NCBI GenBank assembly: GCA_946402275.1 | Contig: CAMIVY010000007.1 | Coordinates: forward strand, 1 to 64,000 | Direction: 5' to 3' | From: an uncultured Prevotella sp. | GTDB lineage: Bacteria; Bacteroidota; Bacteroidia; Bacteroidales; Bacteroidaceae | Length of the DNA stretch: 64,000 bases | Part shown: piece after piece, positions 58,055-64,000 of the stretch | Layout: every line of letters begins with the position of its first letter | How positions within the stretch are numbered: position 1 is the stretch's first letter | Notes under the pieces: generated by a model | What the model was told of the DNA's origin: nothing | The model's database searches: none | Seen by the model: only the letters and a program-made list of their open reading frames with translations | Position numbers and translations under genes: made by a program

Positions 58055-60787
58055 TTAATTGATAATATGTTTTCTTCCGTTTTGAATATAAATACCTTTC
58101 GTTGGTTTCACGATATGACGTCCCTGCAGGTCGAAGACGGGAGCGTTCTTGTCGAGAGTCATCACATCGTTGTTGATGTTATGGATGCCAGTAACCCCTT
58201 GTCCATAAGCAAAGTTAAAGGCGCGTTCCAGACTGATACCATCTTCGGTGGCCTTTACCATAATGGTGAACAACTTAGGGGTAGCAGCTGTGGGCGTAAC
58301 AGTTAACAGTCCTCCTGTCTCATTGGCTGTCACACCAATAGGGGCAGTGATAGAATAGGCTGGAGAGTTGTAACCCGCAAAGAAATCTTTGAGTGTGATT
58401 TGCTTTTCACCCTCGATAATATAATTAGGTACGGCAATCCAGTTGAGGTATTCTTCCAGGTCAGTATAGTAGTCACCGTCGCGGTCTTCGTTGTTATTTG
58501 CTACGCTCGGGTTGGTTTCTGTCAGCGCCTCAAACCAGTCGGGGATACCATCCTGGTCTGTATCCCAGTCTGTACCGCGTTGTGCATTGACAATGCCCAG
58601 TTTCTCCAGGTCAAAACCTTCGCAACCAGCATCCTCTTCGGAGTCGATAAGACCAGGTCTTCCGCTACGACTGCCCTTAGTGCTTGTTGTTCCTGCTATT
58701 GTCTCACTGACCATACGCTGGTCATGCAGGTCGAAGAACGGTTGTGTACAGCCAACGTCTGAGAGTACATTCTTGAAGGCTGCTTGTGCTGTCTCCATAT
58801 TACCCTCTGGGTTCATGAAACTGAAAGGAACAGTAGGTAGTGGGTCCCAGTCAACGACCTGTCCTCCTGAAGTGCTGTATTTGTAGGTGGTTCCTTTTTT
58901 GTCTTCTGTCAGTGCTCCATTATTCTTCTCCTGACGTATATTTCCATGCACATAAACACTTTGTGTGCCAGAGCCTGTTCCTTCCAGTTGCAGGTTCATG
59001 AGTGTCGAGGTGCTGTTGACCCCCATCTTGTAGAAGTTATTGCAGAAGTTCATCTCATGGGTTCCACCATCCGTGGCTCTACCACCCCAATTATATACTA
59101 CATTATTGTAAATGTCATGATGACCGTCATAGCTTCCTTTGCCATCCAGTCCGCCGGAGATACTCCAGTTGCGTCCCTCGCAGTGAGCCAATAGGTTGTG
59201 GTGATAAGTACCAGGCTGTCCTCCCATCTCTCCACCACCAATGGTAGCGGCGTATCCGTGCCTGTCGCCTACACCGTAGTTCGGATGACCTGCTTGGTTC
59301 AGTGCCTCACTGATAAGCGTATGCTGTAAGGTCAGTCCCTTGCCGTTTCGACTGGAGAATGCTTCGTCGATGGTCCATGAGATGGAGCAGTGGTCCATGA
59401 TAGCATGATCGTTGCCTGCCATGCCCATTCCGTCGAGTCCGCTGAGTGTGGTCTCTTCAGAGGTTCCGGCCTCATCGCCATACGAGTAATCGTTCTTCCC
59501 GCCAGGAATCAGGTTGTTAACCAACTTCTTATGTCCCAATCGCATACGGAGGAAACGGGTGATACCATCGGAAGCCATACCAAAAGGGCAGGTACGCAGC
59601 ATAACACCATTGCCGGGAGCCGTCTGACCAGCTATCGTGACAAATTTGTCAGCACAGGTCAGGCGACTCTTCAACGAGATGACACCAGCCACGTCAAAAA
59701 CGATGGTCCGCGGTCCGCTGACCTTCTTGATGCCATAGCGGAAAGAGCCTTCTATTGGATTTATATCGTCACCGTTATCTTCTAGATTCGTCACATGATA
59801 TACCACTCCGCCACGTCCGCCAATGGCATAACGTCCATACCCTTCTGCCCCTGGGAATGCCAAGCGGGCGGGTTGGAAAGTCATCACTTTTCCTTGATGG
59901 AAAATTCCGTTTACTTGTTCATCCACTCGCCACCAATAGCGCACTAGCGGTGAGAAGCCTGCTTCAACATATTGCGGCTCGCTGCCTTCATACTGGGCTG
60001 TAGTAGCCTCGGCAACAGTTGTAGAGTCGGTACCATATATCAGTCGATGGGCAGTAGCTCCTTCGGCTGGAATCCAACTGAAAGCCACACTGCCTAAGTC
60101 ATCGATATCTACATGAAAGTCATAGTTGGCAGGAATGGGATCCATAATACCGTAGGGATTGGTGTCAAACTCCAATCCGTTAAGCATGATGCTGGTGCGG
60201 CTATATGTCTTTCCATCCTCAGGAACGCATGTGTATTGGATGACTACCGGCTGTCCTTCCGTTACCGTAAACTCGACATAGGAGAATCCGCATTCCGAGT
60301 TTTTTTTCGCCCCTGAAGAGTGCTTTATCCCAGTCACCTGTACTGTACCGTTAACACTCACCTGCACGTCAGGATGTGTCTGTCCGGCGTCAGTATCATT
60401 ATGATAGGCTATCACAGAATGCTTGCCCGCTGTCATACCTTCTATGGTCAGCGTAATAGCGGTTTTTCCAGAAGTAATCCATTGGTAGTTACCTCCTTCC
60501 AAGTGACAGGCGAAAACACCGTCTCCCAATAACTTGCTGTTTTGCTGGACGATGTTCTTGCTCCAGTTTGATGCGAGTGCAGTGGCCCCTTCCGAGGGCA
60601 CTATGGTTAACGTTATGCCGTTTCCCAATGTCTTGGAGTCGCTGGCTACTCTTCCGATGGGCCAGGCGATATAGTTGGGTTCGGTTACTTCAGAAGATTG
60701 TCTTCCGGAGAAATCAAAGTCAATTCTCTGTGCCATCACTATTCCAGTGGTGCACAACATAAATGCAATAGCAAGTACTTTTTTCAT
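58055..60787 (-). CDS. secreted pectate lyase-like protein with FnIII-like N terminus and C-terminal sorting-like tail
   Basis: FPGAEGYGRYAIGGRGGVVYHVTNLED...SGPRTIVFDVAGVISLKSRL; GNDHAIMDHCSISWTIDEAFSS; tail GIYIQNGRKHIIN. Confidence 0.88.
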   Translation of the reverse strand: MKKVLAIAFMLCTTGIVMAQRIDFDFSGRQSSEVTEPNYIAWPIGRVASDSKTLGNGITLTIVPSEGATALASNWSKNIVQQNSKLLGDGVFACHLEGGNYQWITSGKTAITLTIEGMTAGKHSVIAYHNDTDAGQTHPDVQVSVNGTVQVTGIKHSSGAKKNSECGFSYVEFTVTEGQPVVIQYTCVPEDGKTYSRTSIMLNGLEFDTNPYGIMDPIPANYDFHVDIDDLGSVAFSWIPAEGATAHRLIYGTDSTTVAEATTAQYEGSEPQYVEAGFSPLVRYWWRVDEQVNGIFHQGKVMTFQPARLAFPGAEGYGRYAIGGRGGVVYHVTNLEDNGDDINPIEGSFRYGIKKVSGPRTIVFDVAGVISLKSRLTCADKFVTIAGQTAPGNGVMLRTCPFGMASDGITRFLRMRLGHKKLVNNLIPGGKNDYSYGDEAGTSEETTLSGLDGMGMAGNDHAIMDHCSISWTIDEAFSSRNGKGLTLQHTLISEALNQAGHPNYGVGDRHGYAATIGGGEMGGQPGTYHHNLLAHCEGRNWSISGGLDGKGSYDGHHDIYNNVVYNWGGRATDGGTHEMNFCNNFYKMGVNSTSTLMNLQLEGTGSGTQSVYVHGNIRQEKNNGALTEDKKGTTYKYSTSGGQVVDWDPLPTVPFSFMNPEGNMETAQAAFKNVLSDVGCTQPFFDLHDQRMVSETIAGTTSTKGSRSGRPGLIDSEEDAGCEGFDLEKLGIVNAQRGTDWDTDQDGIPDWFEALTETNPSVANNNEDRDGDYYTDLEEYLNWIAVPNYIIEGEKQITLKDFFAGYNSPAYSITAPIGVTANETGGLLTVTPTAATPKLFTIMVKATEDGISLERAFNFAYGQGVTGIHNINNDVMTLDKNAPVFDLQGRHIVKPTKGIYIQNGRKHIIN

Positions 60788-60868
60788 GTTGATTTGTCTT
60801 AGTAGTTTATATATAGATGTTTTACGGTCTTGTTTGTTTTCAAAATCGCTTAGCCCAGATTCTGTCTC

Positions 60869-62188
60869 TTACGACTTCTCCTTACCCTTGAACGATTTGA
60901 CCTTCATTCCCAGTTTGTCGGGCATGATGGCATTCAGGAAGATGCCTACAATGGCAGCAATGGCGAGCCCGGACAGGTGGATGGGGCCCATAGCGATATC
61001 GTCGTTGGCACCATACTTCACACCGATGGCCAGTACCAGGATAAGTGCTGCTACAAACACGTTGCGCGAGCTCTTCAGGTCAACCTTCTCCTCCACCAGA
61101 TTGCGCACACCTACCGCAGAAATCATGCCATAGAGTATTAGGCTGACACCACCGATGGTAGCCGCAGGCATCAGTTGTATCAGACTGGCAAATTTAGGAC
61201 AGAACGCCAGTATGATAGCCAGGCAAGCGGCTATGCGTATCACTTTCGGGTCGAACACCTTGGTCAGGTTCAGCACACCCGTATTTTCGCCGTAAGTAGT
61301 GTTTGCAGGGGCACCAAAGACGGAGGCAATGGCTGTCGCAACACCATCACCCGTCAGCGTGCGGTGCAGGCCGGGTTCAGCCAGAAAGTCCTTGCCTACG
61401 GTAGAGCTGATGGCAAACATATCGCCGATATGCTCCATAATCGTTGCAAAGGCTATAGGCATGACGGCCAGGATGGTGGACAGCATCAGCGATGTGTCGC
61501 CATGTTCAAATACTGCCCATATCGTGTGTTCCTTTTCTATTGGGAATCCTATCCATGCTGTCTCGCCCAGCGGTGTGAAATCGACTTCACCCATGCAGGC
61601 TGCAATGACGTACGACACGATGACACCCAACAGCACGGGGATTATCTTAATAATGCCCTTACCCCAAATGGACGATACAATGACGGTGATAATGGCAATG
61701 ATAGCCAGCAACCAGTTGGTCTGACAGTTGCTGATGGCGGAGCCAGACAGTACCAGACCGATAGCTATCACAATAGGACCTGTCACTACGGGTGGAAAAA
61801 AATGCAGGATCTTTTTTACGCCAAACGACTTAATTAAAGCAGCCATAACAAAATACATCAGTCCGGCACAAGCCACACCCAGACAGGCATAGTCTAGTGC
61901 CAACGTTTCTGAGAGCCCTTGTGCAACACCCATCTCCTTCACCGATGCATAGCCACCCAGGAAGGCAAACGATGAGCCCAGGAAGGCTGGCACGTTCCAC
62001 TTCGAGATGAAATGGAACATCAGTGTTCCTATGCCTGCAAACAGCAAGGTTACCGATACGTCCAGACCAGTCAGTAATGGCACGAGCACCGTTGCTCCAA
62101 ACATGGCAAACAGATGTTGAACGCCCAGTATCATCATGCGAGGCAGTCCTAACTGGCGTGCGTCGTAAATGGCATTTTGTTGTTCCAT
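60869..62188 (-). CDS. uracil-xanthine permease (NCS2/UraA-like)
   Basis: MMILGVQHLFAMFGATVLVPLLTGLDVSVTLL, FGAPANTTYGENTGVLNLTKV. Confidence 0.93.
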   Translation of the reverse strand: MEQQNAIYDARQLGLPRMMILGVQHLFAMFGATVLVPLLTGLDVSVTLLFAGIGTLMFHFISKWNVPAFLGSSFAFLGGYASVKEMGVAQGLSETLALDYACLGVACAGLMYFVMAALIKSFGVKKILHFFPPVVTGPIVIAIGLVLSGSAISNCQTNWLLAIIAIITVIVSSIWGKGIIKIIPVLLGVIVSYVIAACMGEVDFTPLGETAWIGFPIEKEHTIWAVFEHGDTSLMLSTILAVMPIAFATIMEHIGDMFAISSTVGKDFLAEPGLHRTLTGDGVATAIASVFGAPANTTYGENTGVLNLTKVFDPKVIRIAACLAIILAFCPKFASLIQLMPAATIGGVSLILYGMISAVGVRNLVEEKVDLKSSRNVFVAALILVLAIGVKYGANDDIAMGPIHLSGLAIAAIVGIFLNAIMPDKLGMKVKSFKGKEKS

Positions 62189-62366
62189 ATATTCTTGTTT
62201 CTTTTATTGTCTCTTTATTGAGTGGAGGTCATACGCTGCAAAGTTACACATTATTATTTTAAGAAACGAACAATTCTCCCGTTTTTTAAAAAAGACAACG
62301 GTTAGACGGGCGCAATAACACCACAATACCTACTTTTGATTAATCTGCTTTTGCACGACTTTGCAG

Positions 62367-62430
62367 GTGTGCAATGTTTAAAACACCGCATTTTAGGTAT
62401 TGCACACTTCGTTTTTTCTCTCTAATTTTG
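62367..62430 (+). promoter_or_regulatory. dyad operator candidate plus promoter of the DUF2023-flavodoxin operon
   Basis: GTGTGCAAT (62367-62375)/ATTGCACAC (62399-62407), then TAATTTTG (62423-62430). Confidence 0.55.
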
Positions 62431-62453
62431 CACACGAAATCAAAACCATAAAA

Positions 62454-62834
62454 ATGAGAACAGCAAATCCCACAGCACTTCAGGTGCTGATGAACCACAT
62501 CTACGAACTGCATAAGGGCGTTCGCCACATGGTATTATTCACCTGTAACAAGAAATACAGTGAGCAGACTATCCGGCGACTGGAAAGTCAGGATATTCCA
62601 TACTTGTTGCAACCCGCCGGACAACAGAACATGAATGTGTATTTCGGTCGGCGCGAGTGTCTGGATGCTATCCGACTCATTGTCACTCGTCCACTGAACG
62701 AACTCACGCCAGAGGAAGATTTTATACTCGGAGCTATGCTCGGCTACGACATCTGCGCACAATGTGAACGGTATTGTAAACGTAAAAGCAGAAGACAGGG
62801 CAAGTGCGACGGTCTATGCATCAATCGTAATTAA
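62454..62834 (+). CDS. DUF2023 family protein
   Basis: LMNHIYELHKGVRHMVLFTCNKKY...YFGRRECLDAIRLI; 22 nt upstream of flavodoxin; Cys-rich C terminus. Confidence 0.8.
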   Translation: MRTANPTALQVLMNHIYELHKGVRHMVLFTCNKKYSEQTIRRLESQDIPYLLQPAGQQNMNVYFGRRECLDAIRLIVTRPLNELTPEEDFILGAMLGYDICAQCERYCKRKSRRQGKCDGLCINRN

Positions 62835-62855
62835 CCACATAAATATAAATAAGTA

Positions 62856-63350
62856 ATGAACGCAACAATTGTAATCTATGGTTCCTCGACGGGAACCTGT
62901 GAGGCCATCGCAGAGAAAATTGCCTCGAAACTGGGCTGCGAGGCCCTGAACGTACAGGAACTGACAGCCGACGTTGTAGCTGCCAACCAAAACCTGATTC
63001 TCGGCACTTCAACGTGGGGCGCAGGCGAATTACAGGATGACTGGTACGACGGCCTAAAGACGCTCCAAGATGCTGACCTCAATGGCAAGACCATCGCCCT
63101 GTTCGGCTGTGGCGACTGTTCAACTTACAGCGACACCTTCGTGGGCGGCATGGGCGAACTCTACAACGGCATTAAGGACAGCGGTGCCAAGTTCATCGGT
63201 GCTGTCGAGACTGACGGCTATACCTTCGATGACTCTGAGGCTGTGATAGACGGAAAGTTTATCGGTCTGCCCCTTGACGACATCAACGAGGATGACAAGA
63301 CCGACGCCCGTATCGAGGCCTGGATAGCCGTCATCTCTCCCAACTTGTAA
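62856..63350 (+). CDS. fldA: flavodoxin
   Basis: IVIYGSSTGTCEAIAEKIASKLG, LGTSTWGAGELQDDWYDGL, GCGDCSTYSDTFVGGMGEL. Confidence 0.95.
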   Translation: MNATIVIYGSSTGTCEAIAEKIASKLGCEALNVQELTADVVAANQNLILGTSTWGAGELQDDWYDGLKTLQDADLNGKTIALFGCGDCSTYSDTFVGGMGELYNGIKDSGAKFIGAVETDGYTFDDSEAVIDGKFIGLPLDDINEDDKTDARIEAWIAVISPNL

Positions 63351-63542
63351 TGTCAGAAGACGTATTTGTTTAGTTTTGTGAGGTGGTTAGTCGGAGACGA
63401 TTAACCACTTTTCTTAAACTAAATTAATAATTTGTGTACAAATGGAATATTATTAGTAAAATGTTGTATTTTTGCATGTGATATTAAATACTTTGGCATA
63501 TATATCCTTGAAATAAGGAAATGACGGAAATTGCATAAATCG

Positions 63543-64000
63543 ATGAATATACAGAGTTTTTTCACATCGCTGCTGAACGTAATCTGCGAGATGGCTCCCT
63601 ACCTGTTGTTGGGATTCTTCATCGCAGGGGTGTTGCATGTGTTCGTGCCGCAGAAGTTCTATGCCAATTATCTTTCGCGCAGCAACAGGCTGTCTGTTGT
63701 TTGGGCTGCGCTGTTGGGTGTACCACTGCCGCTATGTTCGTGTGGAGTAATTCCTACGGCTATCGGACTCAGGAACGAGAAGGCTTCGAAGGGAGCTATT
63801 GCCTCGTTTCTCATCGCTACGCCACAGACGGGCATAGATTCCATTCTGGCCACGTTCTCGCTGATGGGACTAGGCTTTGCCATTATCCGTCCTACGGCAG
63901 CACTCATCACGGGCGTCTGTGGCGGATTGCTGGTAAACCGACTGGTCAAGGACGATGACTCAACGTGCAATGATCAATGTTCAATGGCCAATGAAGGACA
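63543..64000 (+). CDS. permease, SO_0444-like Cu/Zn efflux family (runs off window end)
   Basis: MNIQSFFTSLLNVICEMAPYLLLGFFIAGVLHVF...LGVPLPLCSCGVIPTAIGLRNEKASKGAIASFLIATPQTGIDSI; not in the supplied ORF list. Confidence 0.85.
   Translation, partial: MNIQSFFTSLLNVICEMAPYLLLGFFIAGVLHVFVPQKFYANYLSRSNRLSVVWAALLGVPLPLCSCGVIPTAIGLRNEKASKGAIASFLIATPQTGIDSILATFSLMGLGFAIIRPTAALITGVCGGLLVNRLVKDDDSTCNDQCSMANEG

Overview
A 64 kb Bacteroidales-type chromosomal window (Prevotella/Segatella-like, judged from TAnnTTTG promoters and protein families). Most of it is housekeeping and carbohydrate-active genes: argB-speA-aroK-topA, ribF, cysS, rpoN, purE-ispG, sufE, a UraA-type permease, a flavodoxin, three pectate-lyase-like proteins and a KdgF-like cupin. 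The main accessory feature is a ~14.2 kb integrative and mobilizable element at about 4.9-19.16 kb in a tRNA(CAT) gene. It has a 3'-tRNA fragment at the left end, an intact tRNA at the right end, a tyrosine integrase, repeated TTTTGTTCGCAAA arm-like sites at both ends, HTH, DUF3987-like and DUF6371-like proteins, a MobV-type relaxase and a hairpin-rich oriT candidate. It carries two cargo blocks: an AlbA_2/Schlafen-like ATP-binding protein with an AraC regulator, and a minus-strand operon of lipoprotein, 994-aa repeat-containing secreted protein and an unlisted 51-aa GSPGGYDG peptide. That operon is preceded by a ~125-nt leader with strong complementarity, the best candidate here for something undescribed. 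Other points of interest are a frameshifted TerC, a tandem histidine-phosphatase pair in which one copy has lost the RHG motif, several 9-bp and 42-bp tandem repeats in or near genes, a dyad upstream of a DUF2023-flavodoxin pair, and a truncated Rep_3-like plasmid initiator just outside the element. All family calls are from reading the sequence; no searches were run.
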